Of a DNA stretch of 64,000 bases, positions 23,601 to 34,786 are shown one piece after another. Both the position numbers and the translations under genes were made by a program. This DNA comes from Trema orientale (Eukaryota > Streptophyta > Magnoliopsida > Rosales > Cannabaceae), in assembly GCA_002914845.1 (NCBI GenBank), contig JXTC01000097.1:277748-341747 (forward strand), read 5' to 3'. Positions within the stretch are counted from its first letter, which is position 1. Each line of letters opens with the position of its first letter. The notes under the pieces are model-generated. The model worked only from the letters and a program-made list of their open reading frames with translations, ran no database searches and was not told where the DNA came from.

Positions 23601-24286
23601 CTAAAAAATAATTAATGTTGCTTAGGTAAGAATATTTTGGTTGTTTATATATATATATATGACATAATCTTACTTAATTTTGATTAAATTAAATGCGTGA
23701 TGAAATTCATATACTTTGTTAATCCAAGAACACCAAATGGCTGAATTTTGGCCATTTTTATATTTAATGAATCAAAATATATTGATTTATTTTGTATAAA
23801 TTTGATTTGTTTTTAAAAAAATTGATTTATTTTAAAAAATATATAAACTCAAAGATGACCATTTATCAAGATAAAATTAGAAAATGGCCGTCTATAAAAT
23901 AAGTGTAAAAAACAGTCATTTTTAAAATGATCTAGAAAAAGGACATTTTTTGTAAATACTCTTTTTGTTATTCATAAAAACTAGAGCAATATATTAAACA
24001 TTTACCTAAACTCATATGAGATATTTTTGCAATTATAAAAAAAAAAAAAAAGGAAAAGTGTCCACTGTCCACATCAAAGTGCACATGGTAAGTTTAGGAG
24101 AGAAAGAAATACAAAAATCGTGAAGAAAAGGACGACGTTGATAGAAAAATGTGTTGGATCGAGATTAAGCAAATTAAAATTTTAGTTGTGTCACACATCA
24201 TTAACTTATTAGAGGTCAGTGAGTAGAGACCAATACTAACAGGTAACAACGTCCCTCTAAAAACTTAAAAAAATAAAAAATAAAAA
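20640..24286. other. AT-rich intergenic DNA with old repeats
   Basis: No gene is supported. The stretch 21520-21975 has TTTGGTAC near the left end and GTACCAAA near the right, with repeated AGATAATTTATCT words, and may be a decayed TIR element. The stretch 22535-23270 has loosely inverted ends (GGGTGATAATTCATGTTGTCATGTCG against a counterpart near 23210-23265), a pattern of old dispersed repeats. A possible end of the MITE seen at 32455 lies near 23545-23570 (CAAGTTCTAAATAGAGCC). Confidence 0.45.
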
Positions 24287-24672
24287 GGGCAAATTGTATT
24301 TTTCCCCATTGAATTATTGGTCATTTAGAGTTTAGCCTCCTAAATAATTTTTTGTTGCGTAATTTTCCTTTATATTATTCAAATATTGAACTTAGTTATT
24401 CTGTTAGCTATTTGTACATAAATAGACGAAATAGACGGAATGCTGACATGACACTTATTTAAATATTTTTTTGAAATATCTATTACTTAATAATCTTTTT
24501 CATGAGTTAAATAAAGAAAATGAATATGAAAAAAAAATCCATTAATTCTCTCTTTTTCTTATTCCTTCTCTCTCCCCTTCATAAGCTTGATTGATTAACC
24601 TTGATTCGTTTGTTTTTATTTTTGGAGGAGCATTGACTGAGAACTTGATTCTACTTTCTACCCATAAATAAT

Positions 24673-24823
24673 GGGCGCGTCTACAGTAGGGGCGTCCCTA
24701 CGTAGGACCCTGTCTATACACCGTTTGATGAGAATCTGTGTATAAACAGATTTCCTACAGATTCCATCAAACGGTGTATAAAGGGGGGCCCTACGTAGGG
24801 GCGCTCTTACTGTAGCCCTCCCC
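24673..24823 (+). mobile_element. MITE family A, copy 1
   Basis: A ~150-bp near-palindrome: GGGCGCGTCTACAGTAGGGG, CCCTACGTAGG and TATACACCGTTTGATG on the left, with reverse-complement counterparts on the right. The flanking CCCATAAATAAT is repeated exactly on both sides (24661-24672, 24821-24832). The 9-bp ATAAATAAT at 24664-24672 and 24824-24832 is the likely target duplication. It is inserted in the left part of the outer TIR element. Confidence 0.85.
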
Positions 24824-25119
24824 ATAAATAATTACCAATAATTATTTTTTTTTTAAAAAAACCTAGTTTAAATTATCGATGGAGGAAACTAATTTAGGTT
24901 TTTGAAACAATCATACAGAATTTGAAAAATTTTGACAACCCCAAAATTTGGATTACCAAGCATTAATAAATTAGAATTTCCAAATAATTGAAACGATCCC
25001 AATTCGTGATATCATCGAGATCGCAATAACCCAAAAAAGCCTAGATTTTGAAACCAAAACCCATATTTTTTTTAAAAAGCATCGTGATTTTGAGGTTAAG
25101 GAGATTTACAGTACAAAAT

Positions 25120-25309
25120 GAGAAATACTAAATATACTTTCTTTTACGCTCTCTTTTACACCCTACAGTCTCATTGTCTGACACCTAGATTTCACTATCT
25201 AGTTTAATATTTTAATAATGCGACAAATCATAGTGGAATTTACATATCAAGCAGTGAGATTAGAGAAGTACAAACGAGGGTGTAAAAGAGAGTGTTGCTA
25301 GCATTTCTT
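25120..25309 (+). mobile_element. MITE family B, copy 1
   Basis: 190 bp between exact 9-bp direct repeats GTACAAAAT (25111-25119, 25310-25318). The inverted ends are GAGAAATACTA... and the reverse complement of ...GCTAGCATTTCTT. Subterminal CTCTTTTACACC is matched by GGTGTAAAAGAGAG on the other side. A second copy lies at 52298-52464. Confidence 0.82.
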
Positions 25310-25367
25310 GTACAAAATTTATTTTTTCCTCTATGATAATCTTCTTATTTCCATCATTGGCGATCTC

Positions 25368-25748
25368 TGTTGAAAAAGTCAAGGTTGTTTCATTTTCTAT
25401 ACACGTGAGTCTTAAATGGTTATTGAATTGTCCTAATTTTAGGCAAGTTAATTACTTGTTGATGCACGTGGCTTTGTTTTGGCCTAGTCTATAGGAGTCT
25501 GGAGTAGTGCTTTAGTTAATTTGTTGCAGGATCTAGTCTTTAGGTTTGTTGATTTGTTTGCATGTTGGCCACTTATATAGGAATTAGTGGCCGAATATTT
25601 CTACTGTCATGCATGTAGCCATTTTGGCTTTTAGCTCTATAAATAGAGCAGCCTTTCTGTAAGTCATTGTATCGAAAATTGAGAACAATAAAAGTTCAGT
25701 CCTTAGTCTCTTCTTCGTCTATATATATTTGTTTAATATTTTGTATCA
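25368..25748 (+). repeat. 5' LTR of the Copia element
   Basis: 381 bp, TGTTGAAAAAG...TTTTGTATCA. TATAAATA at 25638-25645 is the likely promoter, and AATAAAA near 25688 is a poly(A)-signal-like word. By eye it differs from the 3' LTR at about 26 sites, all but one of them transitions. Confidence 0.95.
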
Positions 25749-25749
25749 C

Positions 25750-25761
25750 TGGTATCGGAGC
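25750..25761 (+). promoter_or_regulatory. Primer binding site
   Basis: TGGTATCGGAGC, one base different from the common plant Copia site TGGTATCAGAGC (complementary to the initiator Met tRNA 3' end). Confidence 0.85.
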
Positions 25762-25933
25762 CTGGTTAGAGGAGTGAGCTGAAAGAGATAAGTAAAAGTC
25801 AAAGTGTGTGAGATCTTGAGTAAGCAATTACAGAGTTAGTAAAAGCGTGCGATATATAGAGTGAGATAAATAATGGTATAGCAGTAGCTCTATTTCTATT
25901 TCACCTTTCATTTTTTCGCAGTAGTCATTTACG

Positions 25934-26820
25934 ATGGCCACCGACAACTTTGTTCAACTAGCTATTCCTTGCTTTGATAGTCACTATGATTATTGGAGCT
26001 TGTTAATAGAAAACTTTCTAAGATCCAAGGAGTATTAGCAAGTCGTCTTTGATGGAATTACGGAACCAGTGACCGGCACGACAATGACAGATGCACAAAG
26101 AACGGAGATAGAAGGGCAGCGATTGAAGGATCTCAAGGCAAAGAATTATCTTTTCCAAGCTATTGATCGCTCAATCTTGGAAACCATTCTTCGCAAGGAC
26201 ACCTCCAAGCATATTTGGGATCTATGAAGAAGAAATACCAAGGTTCTGCAAGGGCAAAGAGGCAGCAGTTTCAAGCACTTCGTTCTGAGTTCGAGACGCT
26301 ACGGATGAAATCGGGAGAATCGGTCACAGACTATGTTTCACGGACGATGGCAATCGTCAACAAGATGCAGATCCATGGCGATAAGACTGAGGATGTTACT
26401 ATCGTTGAGAAGATTCTTCGATCCATGATACCAAAATTCAATTTTATTGTCTGTCCAATCGAGGAAACCAATAATATTGAGGGACTTTCAATTGATGAAT
26501 TGCAAAGTCTTCTACTAGTCCATGAACAAAAAATCAACCAGCAAGAGAAAGAAGAGCAAGCATTGAAGGCCTCAACAGAAAATCACTCGACATCGAGAGG
26601 AGACAGAGGACGAGGCAGAGGCAGAGGTAGAGGCAGAGGAAGCAATGATCATGGCAATCAACAACAACACCACTAGTACTAAGAGAATTAATTTCAAGGA
26701 AGAGGAAGAGGACGAGGAGGCCACCACTCAACAACTCATAGACCGAAGTCAGTAGACAAGTCCAATGTTGAATGCTACCGATGTCATAGGTATGGCCATT
26801 ATCAGTCAGAATGTCGAACT
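25934..26820 (+). pseudogene. Copia gag relic
   Basis: The frame starts at ATG 25934 (MATDNFVQLAIPCFDSHYDYW), meets TAG at about 26036, and shifts frame near 26219 inside the conserved HIWD region. It resumes with KKKYQGSARAKRQQFQAL. An Arg/Gly-rich stretch at about 26600-26640 precedes further stops near 26675-26695. The CCHC zinc knuckle CYRCHRYGHYQSEC is at 26773-26814. Broken by at least four stops and one shift, so it is not functional. Confidence 0.9.
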
Positions 26821-29800
26821 AATTTGAATAGGCAAAATGGAGAAAGAACTAACTTTGCAGAAAAAGAAGAAGAGGTATCTCTTTTGATGGTGTGTCACAT
26901 AAATGAAGAAACTCAACAAACCATGTGGCATTTAGATACTGGCTGCAGCAACCACATGTGCGGAGATAAGAAGGCATTCTCTGATCTAGATGAATCTTTT
27001 CGCAACATTGTCAAATTTGGTGACAACTCCACAATTTCTGTCATGGGAAAAGGAAGGGTAACTCTCTAGACTAAGGAAAACTCCACCCACACCATCTCTA
27101 ATGTTCTTTTTTGTTCCAGATTTAGAGACTAATTTGCTTAGTGTGGGTCAGTTACAAGAAAAAGAGGTATGGGATTTCTATTAAAGATGGAATATGTCGA
27201 ATCCAAGATGCAAAGTTGGGCTTAATTGCTCAATTTAATATGACGGCGAATCGCATATTCCCGCTTTATCTCCACAACACCACTCACTCATACTTTTCAT
27301 CAAAACTAAAAGATGCAGCATGGCTATGGCATTTTCGCTATGGTCATCTAAACTTTGGTGGTTTGAAAACACTGCAGTAGAAAAATATGGTGACTGGTCT
27401 TCCTCAAATTACAGCTCCATCTGAAGTTTGTGAAGAATGTGTTGTTAGCAAACAACACCGTAATCAATTTCCGTAAGGAAAGTCATGGAGAGCAAAGAAG
27501 CAATTGGAGCTAGTTCACTCTGACCTTTGTAGGCCAATAAATCCATCTTCCAGTAGAGATAAAAGATACTTGATCACATTCATTGATGATTTTAATCTAA
27601 AGACATGAGTGTATTTTTTGTAGGAAAAATCTGAAGCTTTTACTGTATTTAAAAATTACAAAGTGCTTGTTGAGAATGAAGTTAGCAACCCAATAAAAAT
27701 TCTTCGCACTGATCGTGGTAGAGAATACAACTCACTTGAATTCGCAAATTTTTGTGAGACCCATGAAAACAAGAGGCAATTTACGGCAGCTTACACGCCT
27801 CAACAAAATAGAGTCTGTGAGCGAAAAAATCGCACTATTTTGAATATGGTGTGAAGCCTTTTGACGAGGAGCAGCATTCCAAAAACTTTCTAGCCTAAAG
27901 CAGTCAATTGGAGCATTCATATTTTAAATAGAAGTCCCACACTTGCTGTTCAAAATATGACACCGGAGGAAGCATGGAGCGGACGGAGACCAGTGGTGGA
28001 TTACTTCAGAATTTTTGGGTGTGTCACCCATGCTCATATTCCAGACTAGAAGAGGACAAAGCTAGATGACAAGGGTAAAAAATGCATTTTTCTTGGTGTT
28101 AGTGATCAATCAAAAGCTTATAATCTTTATAATCCTATCACTAAGAAAATTGTTACTAGTCGAGATGTCATTTTTGATGTTTGATGAAGAAAGACTTTTG
28201 CCATGGAACAACAATATTGTCGAACAATAGAACCTATCAACTTTGATAGAGTCAGTGAAGATGAAAGGCAGCAGCCAGTGGAAAATGATCAACAAATGCC
28301 AGCAGATGTTCCAAGCTCGCCAACAGCAGTAACAAATGAAGAACAAGCACAACGTGTTAGAAGCAAACCAGCATAGATGACTGATTATGAAGTAACTGGA
28401 ATTGACCAAGCTAAGGACCCACTTATACATTTTGCTCTATTTTCCGATTGTGATCCCACAACTTTCGAAGATGCTGTCAAAGATTCAAAATGGCGAAAGG
28501 CGATGGATGAAGAAATTGCAACTATTGAACGAAACAATTCTTGGGAGTTGACTGATCTTCCAAGAGGACACGAGAGAATTGGTATCAAATGGGTGTACAA
28601 GACAAAATTGAAGGAGAAGAGAGAAGTTGATAAGTACAAAGCACGCTTAGTAACTAAAGGCCATAAGCAAGAGTTCGGCGTGGATTATAGAGAAGTCTTT
28701 GCTCCTGTTGCAAGACACGACATGACCAGATTGGTGATTGCATTGGTAGCACAACAATCATGGTCTATCTTCCAATTGGACGTGAAATTAGCATTCTTGC
28801 ATGGTGACCTGCAAGAACAGGTATTTATCGATCAACCTCCTGGTTATGTGAAGCTTGGAAGTAAAAATATGGTTTATAAAATCAAAAAGGCGTTATATGG
28901 GCTAAAACAAGCTCTACGCGCCTGGTATAGTCGTATAGATTCTTATTTTTCTAAAGAGGGATTTAAGAAATGTCCATATAAGCATACACTTTTTTACAAA
29001 GATTGGAGACCGAGAAAAATTGCTCATTGTTTGCTTATATGTTGACGATCTTATTTTCACTGGAAATGATAATGCCATGTTTGACAAATTTAAAAAATCT
29101 ATGATAGTTGAATTTGATATGTCTGATCTTGGAAAGATGCATTATTTTTTGGGCATTGAAGTGGTGCAATCTACAGCTGAAATTTTCATTTCTCAAAAGA
29201 AGTATGTGTAAGAAATTTTGGACAGATTTCAAATGAAAAATTGCAATTCTGTCAACATACCTACTGAAGTGGGCCTGAAGCTTGTTCGAGATCCTGAAGG
29301 AAGGAAGATTGATAGAACTCTTTACAAGCAAATTGTAAGGAGTTTGATGTATTTGACAGCTACAAGACCTGACATAATGCATGCTGTTAGTCTCATTAGC
29401 AGGTACATGGAATGCCCAAAGGAGATACATCTTCTTGCTGCAAAAAGAATTTTCAGGTACTTGCAGGTACTGCTACTTATGGGTTATTTTACAAAAAGGG
29501 AGAAAAGTCAGATTTATTTGGCTTTACAGATAGTGATTATGCTGAAGATCAAGATGATAGAAAAAGCACTTCCGGGTATGCTTTCATACTGGGTTCAGGA
29601 GCAGTCTCATGGTCATCAACGAAGCAACCCATTGTCACTTTATCAATCACTGAAGCTGAATTTGTTGCTACAACTTCTTGTGCTTGCCAAGCTATTTGGT
29701 TGAGAAAAATTCTTGAAGAGCTCTATTTCAAGTAACAAGACCCGACTCCAAAATATTGCCACAAAAATTCAGCAATTAAACTTTCAAGAAATCCAGTCCT

Positions 29801-30003
29801 ACATGGAAGAAGCAAGCATATTGATGTGAAGTTTCACTTCTTAAGAAATCTCACAAATGAAGGAGTAATTGATCTTATCTTTTGCAAAAGTGAAGACCAA
29901 GTGGCTGACATATTCACTAAACCTCTCAAATTACCTACGTTTCAGAAATTTAGAAAGTTGCTCGGTGTTTGTACTTTGGATGGTCTAGTTCGAAGATGTA
30001 TTT
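26821..30003 (+). pseudogene. Copia pol relic: protease, integrase, reverse transcriptase, RNase H
   Basis: The protease has WHLDTGCSNHMCG (about 26926-26964). The pre-integrase block has WLWHFRYGHLNFGG (27320-27360). The integrase core includes LRTDRGREY and YTPQQN (27700-27810). The reverse transcriptase (28377-29200) has LDVKLAFLHGDL and YVDDLIFTGND, the latter after a frameshift near 29035. RNase H covers about 29430-29735 (FTDSDYAEDQDDRKSTSG) and the tail runs to TAG at 30001-30003. In-frame stops lie near 27069, 27378, 27475, 27606, 27624, 27853, 27890, 28048, 28375, 29209 and 29733. Most sit where Trp, Gln or Arg is expected. The element cannot make an intact polyprotein. Confidence 0.92.
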
Positions 30004-30056
30004 AGCTGCTATCCTTTAAACCGAATGTTTGGAAACTTTCAGTTTAAAGGAAAGAT

Positions 30057-30437
30057 TGTTAAAAAAGTCAAGGTTGTTTCATTTTCTATGCACATGAGTC
30101 TTAAATGGTTATTGAATTATCCTAGTTTTAGGCAAGTTAATTACTTGTTGATGTACGTGGCTTTGTTTTGGCCTAGTCTATAGGAATCCGGAGTAGTACT
30201 TTAGCTAATTTGTTGCAGGACCTGGTCTTTAAGTTTGTTAATTTATTTGCATATTGGCAACTTATATAGGAATCAATGGCCGGATATTTCTACTGTCATG
30301 CATGTAGCCGTTTTGGCTTTTAGCTCTATAAATAGAGCAGCTTTTCTGTAAGTCATTATATCGAAAATTGAGAGCAATAAAAGTTCAGTCCTTAGTCTCT
30401 TCTTTGTCTATATATATTTGTTCAATATTTTGTATCA
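30057..30437 (+). repeat. 3' LTR of the Copia element
   Basis: 381 bp, TGTTAAAAAAG...TTTTGTATCA, preceded by the purine tract at 30047-30054. TATAAATA is at 30327-30334. Confidence 0.95.
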
Positions 30438-30822
30438 CTCTCAACCAAACAATTGAATTCTTCTAGAAGTTCAGGACCTGAGAAAGCCCTTAGATAGCTT
30501 GGAATCACATGCCGTGGATACTATTTTAGTTGCTTGAGAGGGGTGTCGAGAGCATACAGGGGGAGAGAGAAGAAAAGAGAGAGAAGTTTTAAATTTAAAT
30601 TTTAATTTATTTATTTCCTTATTTAACTTAGTAACAAATTTAAATAACAAATTATTATTGAAAAAATAAGTTCTACATCAACATTCCGTCTATTTATAGA
30701 CAAACAGAAGGACTAGTTTTTCAATATTTGAATAATATAAGAGGAATTTATGTAACAAAAAATAATTTAGGAGCAACACCCTACACGACCAATAATTCAG
30801 AAAAAAAAATACAATTTATCCA

Positions 30823-31067
30823 AGAAAAAAAAAAATCCCAACGAGCAACAAAATACTCTTAAAAACCCATAAATAAATAATTTAAAAGTGAAGTGCTTGG
30901 TCAAACAGATATCATAAGTTTAAGGCTACGTATTGCACGAAGATGTGTGCTGTTGGCTGCCGAAACAGAACAAAAGTCAAACATGAAGTCTTGGAGCGGT
31001 AATATTCCAACCTAAATTATCAAAGTTAAACACGTGGTTCACAAAAAAAAAAAAAAAAAACAACAAT
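30823..31067. other. Short intergenic spacer
   Basis: No gene. An 18-base A run is at about 31043-31060. Confidence 0.5.
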
Positions 31068-31544
31068 GAGATAACTGTAAAAAAAAATGTCCTGAAATTT
31101 GGATTCTGCAAAAAAAATCCTGAGATTAAAAATTTCTGACAATTAATACCCTATACAGATTTTTTGACTAATTTTAGGAACGAAAAAATAATAATATCCA
31201 TCATTAAAACTAGATTAATCTATATTATTTATCTTAGGGCGCGTCTACAGTAGGGGCGCCCCTACGTAAGCCCTGTCTATACACCGTTTGATGGGAATCT
31301 ATGTATAACAGATTCTCCACAGATTCTCATCAAACGGTGTATAAACGGAAGCCTTACGTATGGCGTCCTACTGTAACCGCCTCCTTTATCTTAATTTTGA
31401 TGATATTATTGTATTTTATCAATTAAAAATCAACACAAACTATCAACTTACAGAAATTCGTAATTTCAAGATATTATTTTGCGGAATCCAAATTTCAGGT
31501 TTAAATTGCAAAAAATCCAAAGATATTTTTTTTACAATTATCCC
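31068..31544 (+). mobile_element. Fold-back element family F, copy 1, interrupted by a MITE
   Basis: The outer parts are inverted repeats: GATAACTGTAAAAAAAA and CCTGAAATTTGGATTCTGC on the left, with the counterparts GCGGAATCCAAATTTCAGG and TTTTTTTTACAATTATCCC on the right. MITE family A copy 2 is inserted in the middle. A second, uninterrupted copy in reverse orientation lies at 47911-48257. Confidence 0.75.
31237..31384 (+). mobile_element. MITE family A, copy 2
   Basis: 148 bp, GGGCGCGTCTACAGTAGGGG...CTGTAACCGCCTCC, near-palindromic. It is flanked by exact 9-bp repeats TTTATCTTA (31228-31236 and 31385-31393). The paralogous fold-back copy at 47.9-48.3 kb shows the unfilled site with a single TTCATCTTA, which confirms both ends and the 9-bp duplication. 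Confidence 0.92.
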
Positions 31545-31712
31545 AAAAAACAACAACAACAACAACTCAATTAGAGTAATAATAATTGTTTATTAATATA
31601 TTAATAATAACAGACGCGCCCTAACAAAAATAACCATAAAACACTGGCAAGGAAAACAGATTCGTATCCGATAGAAGCCGAGTGGAGTGGAGTAGAGATT
31701 CGTCGAAGAAGG

Positions 31713-34700
31713 ATGAGCAATTTAACTGGAGCTGGGAAAGTGGTGTGTGTCACCGGAGCGTCCGGTTACATAGCCTCATGGCTCGTCAAGTTCCTTCTCC
31801 AACGCGGGTACACCGTAAAAGCCTCTGTTCGCGACCCAAGTCAGTATCGGACTCTCTCTCTCTATTCCTCTTCGTGTATGCATGCATATGATCTTCTTGA
31901 TTCTTGCGATTTTCGACCGTTTTTGTTGATTTTGAGGATACCCATTTCGGATTTAGGCCTATAGATTCATTTGATTACTAATATAGGTTCTCATCATTCT
32001 TTCTATTGAGGCTGTTGATGGGTGTCTGAGTCTGATTTCCTGGACACTGGATTAGATGATTTATATATAGATACATAAGTTTTGAGTGTGCTTTCTGTGT
32101 CAGTGAATTGCATTTGATGAACTAGGATTGATGTAAAATGTTCGAATTCACTCATAGACAAAGTGGAAGAAGACCCAAAAATTATACGTATGTACATCAA
32201 TCGTTTAATGAGAAGGAAAAAAGATGAAATGCAAGAGTGATAGAGTGATTTACTTTAAGATACTGTGGACAAAGAGAGGCATAGACTGGTCATGAATCAT
32301 AAATTCATGATATTGAAATTGTGGAAACTATGCTTCATAACTTTGTGTAGCTGATAGCTGACATATAACTGGATTCTGGATTATAATGGGTTGTTATTCT
32401 CCTGTGTATATGATCCATGGAATACTCTTTATTAGTTTTGTCAACATTTTATTCAGTCCCTATTTGGAACTTCAGATTTTAGTGAGGAAAGAAAACATAT
32501 TCAAGGGATTGGATTCTGAGGAAGATAGAAATTTTCTTTTTTTTTTTTTAAAGAAATGCGGAAGTTAAAGTTAACGTAACTACTAATCTAGCATTTTCAC
32601 ATATAAATTGAAAAAGAAAAAAGTTCCAAAAAATTTTATTAATTAAACTCCAGGAAAATGTTTTCGGTTTTCCTTTTGTTTCCATGGTCTTTTCCCTCTC
32701 AATTTTTGGAGTGAGCAAAATCCAAGTTCTAAATGAAGCCTACTAGTTAGTGAATTCGAAATGGAATTTAAGCTAGTTCGGTTGTATTCTTCTGCAGATG
32801 ATTCCAGAAAGACAGCCCACTTAACTTCGCTTGATGGAGCTAAGGAAAGGCTCCAGCTGTTCAAAGCAAACTTACTAGACGAAGGTTCCTTTGACTCTGG
32901 TATTGAGGGTTGTGAAGGTGTCTTTCATACTGCATCCCCCTTTTATCATGATATCGAGGACCCACAGGTTTATCTGCTAGAACCATCACTACTTTCTGAT
33001 ATATATATATATGTGTGTATATAGAACATTACATGATTCTACAGTATATATTATCCGTTTCCTTCCCTGATGTCATTTTCTATCCTTTCATGTATTTTTT
33101 CATGATTGCACAGTATATATTATCTATTTCCTTCCCTGATGTCATTTTCTATCCTTTCATATATTTTTCTGTCTTTCTTTTTCTTAGATATTGCTGCCAT
33201 TAAGATCGCTGATGAAAATTACTTATTTTGCAACATTGTACTTTTAGTGCAAAATTCTCCCGAACTATTATTCGTAATAGAGAAATAAAACGAACCATGT
33301 ACCGTGTAAGTTAAATTATTTACTTTACTGCACTGTTTTATATCTGTTTAGTAAGCTGTTTCCCTCCTTTCAGGCAGAACTAATTGATCCTGCGGTGAAG
33401 GGAACACTTAATGTTCTTAACTCCATTGCCAAGTTTCCATCTATTAAGCGGGTGGTTTTGACATCTTCTATTGCAGCCGTTGTATACAACGGAAAGCCCC
33501 GAACTCCTGATGTGGTGGTGGATGAGACCTGGTTTTCGGATCCAGATGTTTGTAAGGAATCTAAGGTATGAGCGTGGTGTTGTTCTTGTATTGCTCTTTC
33601 CAAACTTAGATATGGTAATATAGGTTTACTTTCCATGGAGGTTATGTCAATATGGTAAGTGGACATGTTTCCGCTTGTTGTTTTCCTGTTTTGATTGTTG
33701 AAAGGTTTGGAAACTGTAGGAATTCTGTCTCGTGTAAGGGATTTACCGCCTTATCACTGCTCATTTGCATATTTGTTTACTAGCATTTCGGGTACAATAA
33801 TGATTGTTTTGGTGACTTTCTTTCTGTCTTTGCTTCTAGTTATGGTATGTGCTTTCGAAGACTTTGGCCGAGGATGCTGCTTGGAAGTTTGTTAAAGAGA
33901 AGGGTATTGACTTGGTTACAATTAACCCAGCAATGGTGATCGGTCCTCTGTTACAGCCAACACTAAACACAAGTGCTGCTGCAATTTTGAACTTGATAAA
34001 TGGTACTTGTTCTACTTAGTATTATCAAAGTTTATACTGATGCATCTTACGATCTCCTTCATTTCTACAAGCGTTGTCTACTGAAGAGTCAGGTTGAGAT
34101 ACTCTTAATTACAGTCTTTATATGATCTGTTGATCAATTATGATGGTTGTAGTGTTTAGTTGATTGTATTGATCTGTATGAGAGGTTAAATTTGTAATAA
34201 AACAGCTCCTAATTTCTACTTGCTTTTTCTTATGTCATACAATCTCGTTCCATGAATTACATGGTTGTTGTGTACTTGTATGCAGGAGCACAAGCATTTT
34301 CTAATTTTAGTCTTGGATGGGTCAATGTCAAAGACGTCGCCAATGCCCATATTCAAGCATATGAGATCCCTTCAGCTAGTGGAAGATATTGTTTGGTTGA
34401 GAGAGTTGCCCATTATGCAGAAATCGTAAAAGTCTTACGTGAGCTCTACCCGGGTGTTCAACTTCCTGAGAAGTAAGTTCTTTTGTTTCATTCTCATTCA
34501 AGTTTTATCACTATGCATCCCGAATGCAACCGACGAGCAATCTACTACATTTACATGTTCTTTCCTGTATGAGTTACTGTAGTGTCTCTCTTAGTTCTCT
34601 AATATTCATTAATTTTGTCAACTTCGAAATGGATTTGGCAGGTGCGCAGATGACAAACCATTGATGCCGACCTATCAGGTGTCCAAGGAGAAGGCAAAGA

Positions 34701-34786
34701 GCTTGGGTATTGAATACATTCCATTAGAAACTAGCCTCAAGGAGACTGTGGAAAGCTTGAAGGAGAAGCAGTTTGCCCGTCTCTAA
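31713..34786 (+). CDS. NADPH-dependent reductase, cinnamoyl-CoA / phenylacetaldehyde reductase-like
   Basis: Six exons with GT-AG borders join in frame: 31713-31839, 32798-32967, 33374-33565, 33840-34002, 34286-34472 and 34642-34786. The total is 984 nt, or 327 residues, the usual length for this extended short-chain dehydrogenase group. The N-terminus carries the NADP(H) fold ([14 protein letters not shown], residues 13-26). The catalytic Ser lies in [10 protein letters not shown] (130/131), and Tyr166 and Lys170 make the YxxxK pair in LWYVLSK. The true CCR signature KNWYCYGK is absent; the segment reads [17 protein letters not shown], as in the CAD1 / phenylacetaldehyde reductase-like branch. 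Likely substrates are aromatic aldehydes or hydroxycinnamoyl thioesters in the cytosol; the exact substrate is not readable from sequence. Intron 1 carries a MITE-like insert and intron 2 a 69-bp tandem repeat. Confidence 0.93.
32455..32743 (+). mobile_element. MITE-like insertion in intron 1 of the reductase gene
   Basis: The ends are loosely inverted: CCCTATTTGGAACTTCAGATTTT on the left, and on the right AAATCCAAGTTCTAAATGAAGCC read in reverse. The right-end word also occurs near 23545-23570 (CAAGTTCTAAATAGAGCC), which suggests a dispersed family. No clear target duplication. Confidence 0.45.
33032..33169 (+). repeat. 69-bp tandem duplication in intron 2 of the reductase gene
   Basis: The unit CATGATT(C/G)... 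with CAGTATATATTATC and CCTTCCCTGATGTCATTTTC starts at 33032 and 33101, and nearly all bases match. It lies wholly within the intron between 32967 and 33374. Confidence 0.88.

Larger units (their letters stand above)
25368..30437 (+). mobile_element. Copia (Ty1-type) LTR retrotransposon, decayed
   Basis: Full-structure element of 5070 bp: two 381-bp LTRs (TG...CA), a primer binding site TGGTATCGGAGC two bases after the 5' LTR, a purine tract AAAGGAAAG just before the 3' LTR, and gag-pol remains in the Copia order protease, integrase, reverse transcriptase, RNase H. The flanking pentamers ATCTC and CTCTC differ at one base and are the probable target duplication. Stops and frameshifts in every domain make it non-autonomous today. 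It interrupts the outer TIR element. Confidence 0.95.
24287..30822. mobile_element. Outer TIR element hosting nested insertions
   Basis: The left arm (24287-24580) and right arm (30559-30822) are inverted repeats of about 280 bp. Shared words include AAATTGTATTTTT, GAATTATTGGTC, TTATATTATTCAAATATTGAA, AATAGACGGAATG and CTTCTCTCTCC. Removing the Copia element (25368-30437) and two MITEs leaves an element of roughly 1.1 kb. No transposase frame is visible in what remains. The long TIRs suggest a non-autonomous Mutator-like or fold-back element. I could not define its target duplication. Confidence 0.65.

Noticed and set aside
31237..31384. Rho-independent-like terminator hairpins at the three GC-rich palindromes
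   Set aside because: This is plant nuclear DNA and the hairpins are dispersed with target duplications, so they are MITEs.
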